From NCBI GenBank assembly GCA_964512645.1, contig CAZEJS010000004.1, forward strand, positions 1-64,000: 64,000 nucleotides of DNA, in the 5' to 3' direction. Positions 1-7,037 of the stretch are shown here, one piece after another. Below the pieces are notes generated by a model that saw nothing but the letters and a program-made list of their open reading frames with translations, was not told the DNA's origin and ran no database searches. The position numbers and the translations under genes are program-made. The stretch is from CAZEJS01 sp964512645. GTDB taxonomy: Bacteria > Actinomycetota > Geothermincolia > Fen-727 > Anoxymicrobiaceae. How positions within the stretch are numbered: the first letter of the stretch is position 1; the number at the start of each line of letters is the position of its first letter.

Positions 1-209
1 CTGGACTGAAGATTAACCCTTATCCGTGGTCCAAGAAAAACGGGTCCGCTATAGCGGCTTTTGCCATAAAGGGGCGAGAGATGCCGGCACTCCGGGCAGC
101 GATAGTGAGCGGTCGCCTCAAAGCGGCAAAAGGCGAGGATGGCCGGTGGCGCAGCACGAAGGCGGGGGTCGAGGAGTACATCGAGAGCAGGTATAAACGA
201 AACCGGTGA
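1..209 (+). CDS. C-terminal end of an excisionase/MerR-like DNA-binding protein (partial)
   Basis: An open frame enters from the left edge (first whole codon at base 3) and stops at 207-209, giving about 68 residues. The last 40 (ALRAAIVSGRLKAAKG, a W-R strand, then KAGVEEYIESR) look like the second half of a small helix-turn-helix of the excisionase or MerR type, where 'aI.sGrLkA.k...gRWr....a.eeYi' is typical. The N-terminal recognition part lies outside the window, so the assignment rests on the tail only. Its position next to tRNA-gene fragments and a toxin-antitoxin-like pair would suit an integrated element. It could also be the DNA-binding tail of another small regulator. Confidence 0.4.
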   Translation, partial: GLKINPYPWSKKNGSAIAAFAIKGREMPALRAAIVSGRLKAAKGEDGRWRSTKAGVEEYIESRYKRNR

Positions 210-490
210 GCGGTTTCCCGCGGTTGCTGGCTATGGCTTGTAGCCAACACTGGATGATACGAGACAACACCAGACGAACCAAGCAGCACGAAACTCCGCA
301 CAGGTCGGCACGAAACAGCACCGGACGGACAGGACGACAAGCCTTTCGAAGACTACTTACACCGGCCGCTGCCTGAAGTCAGGTGTCACTGAGCATGGGC
401 AACATAAACTCCAGTAGACTATAGCAGTCATTGAAACACGCGGACTCGCTCGAGTATCCGTTAAAGATCGCCGGGAGGTGAACGGAAGAG

Positions 491-1567
491 ATGGAAGAGG
501 ACCTGCTGAACCTGGGCTTCACCGAAGGTCTGATCCGGGACGCCGCCCTTCGAGATGGCCTGTTTCTTGGGAGGGTCGTCGCCCAGCACAGGAACCTCTA
601 CAAAGTCGTCACCGCCGACTCGGAGTTGATCGCGGAGATATCGGGCAGGATGCGGCACGCGTCAGGCGAGGGGTCAGACTACCCCGCGGTCGGCGATTTC
701 GTGATGATTGACAGAGCGGACCCGCGTCACGGCAACGCCATCATCCACGAGATTCTGCCGCGGAAGAGCGCATTCGTGAGAAGGGCCGCTGGTACGTCCA
801 ACGATGTCCAGGTGGTTGCCACGAACATAGACACCGTGTTCATCTGTATGTCGCTTACCAGGGATTTCAACCCGCGGAGGCTCGAGAGGTACCTTGCCAT
901 CGCCTGGGCCAGCGGCGCGACCCCCGTGGTGGTGCTTACCAAATCCGACCTTTGTGACGACGTGGACTCGATGCTGGCACGGATCAGCGATGTTGCCGTC
1001 GGTGTGGATATCATCGTCACGTCGAGCGTAACGGAAGCCGGATGCGATTCCATACCCAAGTACGTGGGGAATGGACGGACGGCAGCCTTCATCGGCTCCT
1101 CCGGAGTCGGGAAATCGACCCTCATAAACAGGCTCCTCGGCGGGGACTTCCTCGTGACCGACGAGGTCAGGAAGGACGGCAAGGGGAGACACTGTACGAC
1201 GAGGCGCGACCTGATAGCCGTCCCCACTGGCGGCGCCGTCATCGACACCCCCGGTATGCGCGAGCTTGGGGTGGAGACAGTGGACCTCACGAGGACCTTC
1301 GACGACATAGACAGGCTCGCTGAAGGGTGCAGGTTCTCCGATTGCCACCACGGAACCGAACCGGGTTGCCTCGTGCGAGAGGCGATCGCCTCTGGAGAGC
1401 TCTCAGAGGAGCGCCTGGCCAGCTACCTTAAGCTCAAGAAAGAGGCAAGGTACGACGGGCTCAACTCCAGGCAGATCGAAAGAGAGAAGATGACCGAGAT
1501 GTATGCGGACTTCGACGGCGTCAAGAACGCGCGCGAGTATGGGAAGTCGAAGAACCGCAGGCGATGA
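491..1567 (+). CDS. rsgA: RsgA, small ribosomal subunit biogenesis GTPase
   Basis: Circularly permuted GTPase that assists late maturation of the 30S subunit. An N-terminal OB-fold (about residues 20-75) is followed by the GTPase motifs in permuted order: G4 TKSDL (near 150), then the P-loop GSSGVGKST (near 201-209), then G3 DTPGM (near 251). The C-terminal zinc knuckle CRFSDCHHGTEPGC lies near 280-293, and a basic tail ends in KNRRR. At 358 aa the length is normal. The ATG at 491 follows GGGAGGTGAA with good spacing. It stands alone: partial excisionase-like gene upstream, tRNA debris downstream. It could be the housekeeping copy or a copy carried in this scarred region; the window cannot tell. 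Confidence 0.95.
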   Translation: MEEDLLNLGFTEGLIRDAALRDGLFLGRVVAQHRNLYKVVTADSELIAEISGRMRHASGEGSDYPAVGDFVMIDRADPRHGNAIIHEILPRKSAFVRRAAGTSNDVQVVATNIDTVFICMSLTRDFNPRRLERYLAIAWASGATPVVVLTKSDLCDDVDSMLARISDVAVGVDIIVTSSVTEAGCDSIPKYVGNGRTAAFIGSSGVGKSTLINRLLGGDFLVTDEVRKDGKGRHCTTRRDLIAVPTGGAVIDTPGMRELGVETVDLTRTFDDIDRLAEGCRFSDCHHGTEPGCLVREAIASGELSEERLASYLKLKKEARYDGLNSRQIEREKMTEMYADFDGVKNAREYGKSKNRRR

Positions 1568-1778
1568 CGGCGCGCTTGAGTAGGCCAATGGTTCAGGTAC
1601 GGCTTCGCGGTTCGCCTGTCGGATTTCGTGTCTAACACATCTTTGAATAACCCCGGGCGCGAGAGCGCGGACTCCTCCTGTTCTGGATTCATGCCGACGA
1701 ACCCGGCGTAGTCGCCGAGGAGCCAGGGGCCTGTTTCTCAGCCATGCCCGTTGCCAGCATTCTGCCACCATACTGAGT

Positions 1779-1854
1779 GGTACAAGACGGTAAAGAATGG
1801 CATGAATAGCCCGCTAGTTAATTCGCTTCCCGCACAGAACGGTACGAGAAGGTA
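1779..1854. repeat. Near-direct repeat GGTACRAGAMGGTA (two copies)
   Basis: GGTACAAGACGGTA at 1779-1792 and GGTACGAGAAGGTA at 1841-1854 agree at 12 of 14 positions and lie 62 bases apart, just upstream of the tRNA-Ser fragment. Short repeated sites beside a tRNA 3' end can be arm-type recombinase sites. No integrase gene is present to support this. Confidence 0.35.
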
Positions 1855-1888
1855 CTAGATAGTACAGGATGGGATGAACATAAACCGT

Positions 1889-1948
1889 CTTGAAAACCGT
1901 TGAGCACCGAGAGATGCTCCGCGGGTTCGAATCCGTCTCCCTCCGCCA
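1889..1948 (+). pseudogene. 3' half of a tRNA-Ser (anticodon TGA) gene
   Basis: The sequence starts in the anticodon loop (CT-TGA-AA, anticodon at 1891-1893). It continues through a long class II variable arm that can pair (GAGCA/TGCTC), a T-loop TTCGAAT, an acceptor strand TCCCTCC, discriminator G and encoded CCA ending at 1948. The long variable arm and TGA anticodon identify tRNA-Ser. The 5' half is missing: the bases before the anticodon loop do not pair with the 3' anticodon stem, and there is no GGAGGGA acceptor strand with D-arm upstream. The T-stem has mismatches. This is a non-functional remnant, as left at an attachment site when an element integrates into a tRNA gene. Confidence 0.8.
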
Positions 1949-1980
1949 TGGGGGTCCAGAGGACACCCATGGCGGAGGGA
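1938..1980. repeat. Inverted repeat, 15-bp perfect arms, over the tRNA-Ser 3' end
   Basis: TCCCTCCGCCATGGG (1938-1952) is the exact reverse complement of CCCATGGCGGAGGGA (1966-1980). A further GTCC/GGAC pairing (1954-1957 with 1961-1964) closes the hairpin over a three-base loop. The left arm is the acceptor strand and CCA of the tRNA-Ser fragment. There is no T-run after it, so it is not a typical terminator. It may be an inverted second copy of the tRNA end or a recombination site. Confidence 0.8.
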
Positions 1981-2120
1981 CGTAGGCTGATGATCATATG
2001 GTGGGTCACCGCGCGCCGCGAGAGGCCGAAAGGTCGGGCTTGAATCATGTTCAAGAGCGACCTGGAGAGCGGGACGAAAGACCGATAACCATGAAGCGAC
2101 ATCCCTGTCACCGGCGCGTG

Positions 2121-2150
2121 GGGCGGGTTCGAACTCCTCTCACTCCGCCA
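2121..2150 (+). pseudogene. Second tRNA 3'-end fragment
   Basis: A T-arm with loop TTCGAAC, an acceptor strand TCACTCC, discriminator G and CCA end at 2150. The bases upstream do not fold as a tRNA. The acceptor strand differs from that of the tRNA-Ser fragment 200 bases upstream, so it is either a diverged copy or the end of another tRNA gene. It is best read as a second attachment-site scar. Confidence 0.5.
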
Positions 2151-2387
2151 CAAATGGCAATAGAATGCATAATTCCTTGCCTGTACTGCTCCAACTGACA
2201 CCCTTGCCATTTGATAGATGCAACGGTCTTGTAGCCATATAGTAGCCATTTTTTCGAGGTAACAATTGCACCAATACGACCCAGTTCACCTCAACCTGGT
2301 TTTGGTTGGATTGTAGAAACACCGCCAGGTATTCAAATAGCGATGCAAATGATTGAAAAATATTTCAAAAAAAGGTACCGTTAAAAC

Positions 2388-3149
2388 ATGAAGAAGCAAC
2401 TGAACGAGATTGAAATCATAGAGTACTTTCACCTGGTATTCCTCCAGGTTCTTCCTACGCGCTTGGATAAATCCCATTACGTTTTGAAGGGAGGAGTCAA
2501 CCTCCGTTACTTCTTCGGAAGCCATCGCTGTTCTGAATACATTGATCTCGATGCCGTCCGCATCGAGAGTTGGAATCTACAAACCAGAGTCGACAAAATC
2601 CTGGATTCACCGGCGATGCATGTTCTTCTTCGTAATGATGGATTGGCCTTCGAGCGTGTAACCAAGCCCAAGCAGACCGAAACGACCCAGCGCTGGAAAC
2701 TGCTAATCACCTCAAGCGGACTGAAGCAGCCTGTCCATACGAAAATAGAATTCAGTCACAGGGCCGACGATTCCCGTAGAATACTTGAGCCAGTACCAGA
2801 TAGGGTTGTGGCCCCGTACGCACTACGACCTCCGACGGTGCTTCACTACACGGAGGCAGCAGCAATTGAGCAGAAGATTGGAGCTCTGGCACTGCGTTCT
2901 GAGACTCAGGCGCGCGACCTGTTCGATCTCGAGTTGCTGATGCGACGCTACCCTGATGCAACCAAACCAGGGCAGGTGAAAGCAGAGACACTGCAAATCG
3001 CAACTGAGAGGGCAATGGAGTTGCCATTCGCTGCGTTCCGCGATCAGGTCATGCCTTTTCTGGATCGTGAAGTGACCGATCTGTACAGTCCGGATGTATG
3101 GGACCAAATGCAAGCTTTCGTAATTGAGAGGCTCATGGAACTCCGATGA
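2388..3149 (+). CDS. AbiEii-like nucleotidyltransferase (toxin of an AbiE-type pair)
   Basis: 253 aa. The family core is visible: KGG at 34-36 and R-C-S-E-Y-I-D-L-D at 47-55, which supply the GG and DxD metal/nucleotide sites of DUF1814/AbiEii enzymes. The later helix ETQARDLFDLELL matches the family's conserved C-terminal motif. AbiEii/MenT proteins transfer nucleotides, in some cases onto tRNA, and are neutralised by an AbiEi partner. The ATG at 2388 has only a weak AGG upstream. Base composition is visibly lower in GC than in the neighbours, which suggests horizontal gain. The stop overlaps the next start (ATGA), so the two are translationally coupled. Target and activity are not shown by the sequence. 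Confidence 0.8.
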   Translation: MKKQLNEIEIIEYFHLVFLQVLPTRLDKSHYVLKGGVNLRYFFGSHRCSEYIDLDAVRIESWNLQTRVDKILDSPAMHVLLRNDGLAFERVTKPKQTETTQRWKLLITSSGLKQPVHTKIEFSHRADDSRRILEPVPDRVVAPYALRPPTVLHYTEAAAIEQKIGALALRSETQARDLFDLELLMRRYPDATKPGQVKAETLQIATERAMELPFAAFRDQVMPFLDREVTDLYSPDVWDQMQAFVIERLMELR

Positions 3150-3784
3150 GACCAGCAGATGCTCTAGGTGACCTGCTGAAAACCGGACGTTCGATCATGG
3201 AGACCCGAGAGGTGGCGGTTCGGCTCGGGGTGTCGACAAGTCATGCCAGCCATATCCTTGATTCATTGCAGGAAGCCGGCTTGGTTCTCCGTCTTCGAAG
3301 TGGCCTGTGGGCGATTCGGACGGATATCGACCCCTTAATTGTCCCTCCCTATCTGACAGCGCCTTATCCGGCCTACACCTCGTTCTGGTCGGCACTGGCG
3401 CACCACGGCATGATCGAACAGGTTCCCAGGTCTATCTACGTGGCTTCGCTGGGCCGCACCCGGCGGATTAACACTAGCATTGGCGCGTACTCCATTCATC
3501 ATATTGCTCCAGAGCTATTCGATGGCTTCGAGGGTTCAAACGAGCAAGGTTACCTGGCGATTCCCGAGAAAGCGGTGTTCGACACGGTCTACTTGCTCGC
3601 ACCACGAGGGGCAGAGATCCGACTGCCGGAGCTGGAGCTCCCCAGGGGATTTCGTCTCGAGAAGATTCAAGCATGGGCCTCTAGGATCGAACCACCACGA
3701 TTGCGTACGATTGTGACCCGAGGGCTAGATAAAGCATTAGCGACTGATTCAAGCCTCGCCCAAGTCCGTTTATGCAGGTTTTGA
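3146..3784 (+). CDS. AbiEi-like antitoxin/transcriptional regulator
   Basis: 212 aa with an N-terminal winged helix (about 10-60; EVAVRLGVSTSHASHIL), then the longer C-terminal part seen in AbiEi-type antitoxins that repress their own operon and block the nucleotidyltransferase. It overlaps the preceding toxin-like gene by four bases. In most AbiE systems the antitoxin comes first; here the order is toxin then antitoxin. The C-terminus ends next to the Fic remnant, which overlaps it by 13 bases, so the last residues may have been replaced at a recombination junction. Confidence 0.7.
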   Translation: MRPADALGDLLKTGRSIMETREVAVRLGVSTSHASHILDSLQEAGLVLRLRSGLWAIRTDIDPLIVPPYLTAPYPAYTSFWSALAHHGMIEQVPRSIYVASLGRTRRINTSIGAYSIHHIAPELFDGFEGSNEQGYLAIPEKAVFDTVYLLAPRGAEIRLPELELPRGFRLEKIQAWASRIEPPRLRTIVTRGLDKALATDSSLAQVRLCRF

Positions 3785-4071
3785 GTGGCCTTGATAGAGC
3801 CATCAGGCGATCTGAGGGCGAAGTCCGTGAGGCGATGGAAAAAACTCGAATGTGGCAAGAGATAGTGGGCTTCAATCTCAATGAACGGCAGAAGAAAGTA
3901 ATCAACAGACTATTCGAAGCGGGCGAGGATTTTGAGGGCGGGCTTACGACAAGTAAATATATGGGAATGATCAGGACTACGAGCGAGGCTGCCAAGCGGG
4001 ATATTGCAGACCTGGTTTTCGGGGGCGTGCCAGGACGGAGTCCTGCCGGGGGACGCGGCTCGAGTTATTAG
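3772..4071 (+). pseudogene. C-terminal remnant of a Fic-family protein
   Basis: The 99-codon frame reads as the end of a Fic/DOC AMP-transferase: WQEIVGFNLNERQKKVINRL, then F-E-G-G-L-T-T-S-K-Y, A-K-R-D-I-A-D-L and a closing GGRGSSY. This matches the winged-helix tail that follows the catalytic domain in long Fic proteins. The catalytic HPFxxGNGR motif and all upstream parts are absent; instead the frame begins inside the end of the AbiEi-like gene. It is therefore a truncated remnant, cut when the AbiE pair or another segment moved in. Expression as a small DNA-binding protein cannot be excluded. Confidence 0.7.
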
Positions 4072-4087
4072 CTGGCATGGCAGCGAG

Positions 4088-4204
4088 ATGAAACACAGTC
4101 TGGCGGTGATCGCCGGTGAGCCGGGAGGAGTTGTCGCCCACCCGGAAACAGACGAAGTCGTGCTTCATCCGCTTGCCCTACGGGCGGCGATCAAAAAGGC
4201 GTGA
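4088..4204 (+). CDS. Short unrecognised open frame (38 aa)
   Basis: Starts ATG at 4088 and ends at 4204. The residues (LAVIAGEPGGVVAHPETDE, then VVLHPLALRAAIKKA) look protein-like rather than random, and could be the tail of a larger lost gene. No family was recognised. It lies between the Fic remnant and the truncated surface-protein gene, so decay is likely. Confidence 0.2.
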   Translation: MKHSLAVIAGEPGGVVAHPETDEVVLHPLALRAAIKKA

Positions 4205-4238
4205 CGGGCTGCATTACGAGGGTGTAGCCTTGAACTGA

Positions 4239-4730
4239 ACCTCGTCTTGGAGAGAGGGAAGTCGCAAGACCATAAAGGTGAACGATGTAGCGGGGATGGG
4301 CAACACGGACTTCTCCACCCAGGTGCATGGAAGCAAACCCATCATCGCCGAGCGCGCCATGTACTGGAATAACGGCACCGGCGAGGCCTGCCACGACTCG
4401 ATAGGGATGTCACAGGCCCACACCTCCTTCTACCTGCCCGATGGGCAGACCTCGGGGGGATATGAGACCTGGACCCTGGTACAGAACCCCAATGCCAGCG
4501 CTGTGGCAGTTGAGGTCTCCTACCTGAAGGCAGGGGGGGGAGCAGAGATCCTTACCGCCAGCATCCCCGCCAACTCCCGGATGACCTTCAACATGGCGGA
4601 CAAGGTCCCCTCCGGCAGGGCCTCCATCGCAGTCGCGTCAAAGACCCCGGGAAAGAAGATAATGGTGGAGCGGGCCATGTACTGGAACAACAAGGGCGCG
4701 GGCACGGACACCATAGGGGGAGCGCAGTAA
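4239..4730 (+). pseudogene. 5'-truncated repeat-type surface protein
   Basis: Only the end of the protein is present. The frame is open from 4239 (in-frame TGA at 4236-4238), and recognisable sequence starts near 4254 with GSRKTIKVNDV, which in the intact paralogs lies in the middle of a repeat unit. A last unit follows (FYLPDGQTSGGYETWTLVQ) and a C-terminus (MVERAMYWNNKGAGTDTIGG) almost identical to that of the surface protein at 53.4-54.8 kb. No signal peptide or normal start remains; a GTG at 4278 is the first possible start. It ends at a strong terminator. The break point near 4240 marks the right edge of the scarred accessory zone. Confidence 0.75.
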
Positions 4731-4751
4731 AAGAACTCGAATTAAGTACGA

Positions 4752-4779
4752 GGGGCGGCCGTAGAGGCCGCCCCTTTTC
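4752..4779 (+). terminator. Rho-independent terminator
   Basis: Stem GGGGCGGCC (4752-4760) pairs perfectly with GGCCGCCCC (4766-4774) over a five-base loop and is followed by TTTT. It closes the truncated surface-protein gene. Confidence 0.85.
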
Positions 4780-4985
4780 TATTAGTAGCCAGGTTGTAGC
4801 TTTAGCCTCCCGGACAACCCGGGCAAGGCTATCAAGTGGAACGACGTTACGGGCGCCGCTGCTGAAAAATGCCTGGGAGGCGCGTATGATTGCTGGTGAC
4901 GGCGCCCGCGGTGGAACGGCGGGCGGCCCGATTTCGGGGCCTGGCAGGGCGGGATACGGCGCCGGGACAAGGAGGAGGGACAGGC

Positions 4986-6185
4986 GTGGCGGCTGGCGAT
5001 TACTCAGGGTACATGTACGGACTCGTGGACCGGGCGGTATCGAGCATCGGTCCGAGGGAAGCCTGCAGCGAGGCGGAGAAAGAGCTGGGCAGGCTCTTCG
5101 CCGCGGAGGTCGAGCGGGCCTGCTCTGGAGTGGAGTTCGAGGATTTCACCTGCAGCCCCAAAGCTTTCATGGGGCTTTTTCCGTTCCTGGTGTTCGCCTA
5201 CGCCGTCGGCCTGGTTTTCTATTTCATGTACCCCGCCGTCTCCTTCGGCCTGGCCGCGGTGGGCCTGGCGGCGCTGCTGCTGGAAGTGGTGAGGTACAGG
5301 GAGTTCGCCGACTTCCTTTTCCCCAGGAGGGAGGGGCAGAACGTAGCCGGGGTGATCCCGCCCAGTGGCGATATCGAGCAGCGACTCATCGTATGCGCCC
5401 ACCTCGATTCCGCCTACGAGTTCAAGATCTGGTACTGGTTCAAGTCGCTTGCCGTCCCGGTGATGGTGGCGGCACTGCTCTCGGTGGCCGTCCTGATGGG
5501 GGCGAGCCTGGCGCGCCTCATCGCCGGCGAGAGCGGCCTGCCGGGGGCGCTGGCCTTCAAGGTGATCGGCATCGCGCTCATCGCCACCGCGCCCTTCGTG
5601 GTGGTCATGGCCTTCTGGCACACCAGCGACGTGGTGCCCGGCGCCGTGGACAACATGTCCGGCGTGGCAGTGCTGGCGGGCCTGGCCAGGTACCTGGAGG
5701 AGGCGTCCGGGAACGGAGAGTTCCATCCCCGGAAGACCGAGGTCGTCCTGCTGGCCTGCTCCTCCGAGGAGGCGGGGCTGAGAGGGGCCAAGCGCTACGC
5801 CGCCCGGCACAAGAGCGAGTTCGAAGACGTCCCCACCCGCGCGCTGATCATAGACAGCGTCCACGACGAGCGGTTTCTGACCGTCTTCAAGCGGGAACTG
5901 TGGCCGGGGGCCAAACACGACCCCGGGATGGTGGCGCTCGTCCGCGACTCCGCGCGCGCTGCCGGGTACGAGCCCAAGGTCGCCATCATGCCGCTCGGGG
6001 CGTCGGACGCGGCGGCGTTCACCCTCGCCGGAATCCCCAGCACCTTCGTCTGCTGCATGGACAGCTCGAGGATAGTCCCCCACTACCACACCAGGCTCGA
6101 CACCGTGGACCTCATAAGGCCGCAATCCCTGGCCTGCGCCCTGGCGCTGACCATCGAGACGCTCAAAAGGATCGACGGGTCCTGA
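4986..6185 (+). CDS. Membrane-embedded M28-family metallopeptidase
   Basis: 399 aa from a GTG at 4986, chosen because GGAGGAGGG lies just upstream; longer in-frame starts lack a ribosome site. Zinc-peptidase ligands of the M28 (aminopeptidase Y/Q) fold are visible: AHLDS near 138-141, DNMSG near 222, the SSEEAG pair of glutamates near 261, a D in IIDSVHDE near 289 and PHYHT near 366. Two hydrophobic blocks precede the first ligand (about 65-110), and a further hydrophobic stretch (about 155-210) interrupts the catalytic domain between the HxD and the second aspartate. The enzyme is probably membrane-anchored. Substrate unknown; the gene stands alone. Confidence 0.8.
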   Translation: MAAGDYSGYMYGLVDRAVSSIGPREACSEAEKELGRLFAAEVERACSGVEFEDFTCSPKAFMGLFPFLVFAYAVGLVFYFMYPAVSFGLAAVGLAALLLEVVRYREFADFLFPRREGQNVAGVIPPSGDIEQRLIVCAHLDSAYEFKIWYWFKSLAVPVMVAALLSVAVLMGASLARLIAGESGLPGALAFKVIGIALIATAPFVVVMAFWHTSDVVPGAVDNMSGVAVLAGLARYLEEASGNGEFHPRKTEVVLLACSSEEAGLRGAKRYAARHKSEFEDVPTRALIIDSVHDERFLTVFKRELWPGAKHDPGMVALVRDSARAAGYEPKVAIMPLGASDAAAFTLAGIPSTFVCCMDSSRIVPHYHTRLDTVDLIRPQSLACALALTIETLKRIDGS

Positions 6186-6373
6186 CCCCGGAACGCGGGG
6201 GACCGGGCGGCGCGGTTGCCCGCGAGCCGGGAAGGAGAGCTTTGGCAATGGGCCCCGGCGCCAGCGGGGCGGAAGCGGACATGATCGTCAGGAATGCCAC
6301 GCGCAGGGGCCACCCGGCCACCTGACCGCGCTCGAATTCCCCCGGCTGCCGGGATGCGCGTTCTTGTCAGGTG

Positions 6374-6382
6374 TGCTATCAT
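6374..6382 (+). promoter_or_regulatory. Extended -10 promoter for the RRM gene
   Basis: TGC-TATCAT fits an extended -10 (TGnTATnnT) with no clear -35. It would start transcription near 6389, giving a leader that contains the terminator hairpin just before the RRM gene. Confidence 0.4.
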
Positions 6383-6418
6383 GCGATGGAGTTTAGTGTT
6401 TCTAAGTGAGATTGTTTC

Positions 6419-6451
6419 AGCCCCGAGATGCGATTCTCGGGGCTTCTTTTT
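6419..6451 (+). terminator. Intrinsic terminator in the leader of the RRM gene
   Basis: AGCCCCGAG (6419-6427) pairs with CTCGGGGCT (6436-6444) around an eight-base loop, followed by TCTTTTTG. It ends about 22 bases before the RRM start codon, so it either ends upstream transcription or works as an attenuator in the RRM gene leader. Confidence 0.75.
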
Positions 6452-6472
6452 GTACGGGGAGGTGAAACATAA

Positions 6473-6748
6473 ATGAAAATCTACGCAGGCAACCTCAGCT
6501 ACAGCGTGAGTGACGAGGACCTCAGGGCGGCTTTCGCTCAGTTCGGCACAGTAGATTCGGCGGACGTGATCGTGGATCGCGCAACAGGCAGGTCGAAGGG
6601 ATTCGGCTTTGTCGAGATGAGCGACCCATCCGAGGCGAAAGCGGCGATCGACGGATTGAACGGCAAGGACATGGATGGCCGTAATCTGAACGTGAACGAG
6701 GCGAAGCCCAGGACGGACCGCCCTCAGCGTTCATCCACCAGGTACTAG
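6473..6748 (+). CDS. Single-RRM RNA-binding protein
   Basis: 91 aa. A single RNA recognition motif fills the protein, with RNP2 IYAGNL at 3-8 and RNP1 KGFGFVEM at 42-49, including the aromatic residues that stack on RNA. The tail is basic (RTDRPQRSSTRY). Bacterial proteins of this size (Rbp type) bind single-stranded RNA and are often cold- or stress-induced. The ATG at 6473 follows GGGGAGGTGAAA. A terminator sits in its leader and a 14-bp hairpin follows the stop. Confidence 0.9.
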   Translation: MKIYAGNLSYSVSDEDLRAAFAQFGTVDSADVIVDRATGRSKGFGFVEMSDPSEAKAAIDGLNGKDMDGRNLNVNEAKPRTDRPQRSSTRY

Positions 6749-6762
6749 AACCTGGCGCGTGA

Positions 6763-6793
6763 TGTCAGCGGTGACGCGTCGTCACCGCTGACA
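6763..6793 (+). terminator. Perfect 14-bp hairpin after the RRM gene
   Basis: TGTCAGCGGTGACG (6763-6776) pairs exactly with CGTCACCGCTGACA (6780-6793) over a CGT loop. No T-run follows, so it is a poor intrinsic terminator by the usual rule. It may instead protect the 3' end of the mRNA or be a protein-binding site. Confidence 0.5.
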
Positions 6794-7037
6794 CTCATGC
6801 GAAGCAGCTCGACCACGAAGAAGGAATTCCCGCAACGTCATGTGCGTTCACCGGTATCGATCCGGAAGAGGCTCACCGCTTCGTCACCGGGGGGAATTCC
6901 GCACACTGCCGACCGACGGCTTCTCCGGCCGCTCCGGGCGGCAAGCCGCCTGACCCGCACAAGCAGCGCGCGAATTGACTTGCCCCGCACCCTGTGAGAG
7001 AAAAGGTCGAGGTACCAGCGGAGGGAAAGGCGGAGCG

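Larger units (their letters stand above)
1568..2387. other. 820-base gene-free zone with tRNA fragments and repeats
   Basis: No convincing protein gene is seen between rsgA and the AbiEii-like gene. The zone holds a 14-base near-direct repeat, two separate 3' ends of tRNA genes and a long inverted repeat at the first of them. The last 180 bases are AT-rich, probably the leader and promoter of the AbiE-like pair. This is the usual look of a tRNA-associated integration hotspot after elements have come and gone. Confidence 0.6.

Noticed and set aside
4886..6325. 479-codon plus-strand frame over the M28 peptidase
   Set aside because: Alternate-phase shadow, Arg/Gly-rich; the peptidase frame carries all zinc ligands.
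6749..7037. M-box riboswitch upstream of mgtE
   Set aside because: No M-box core sequence found; only the hairpin after the RRM gene is evident.
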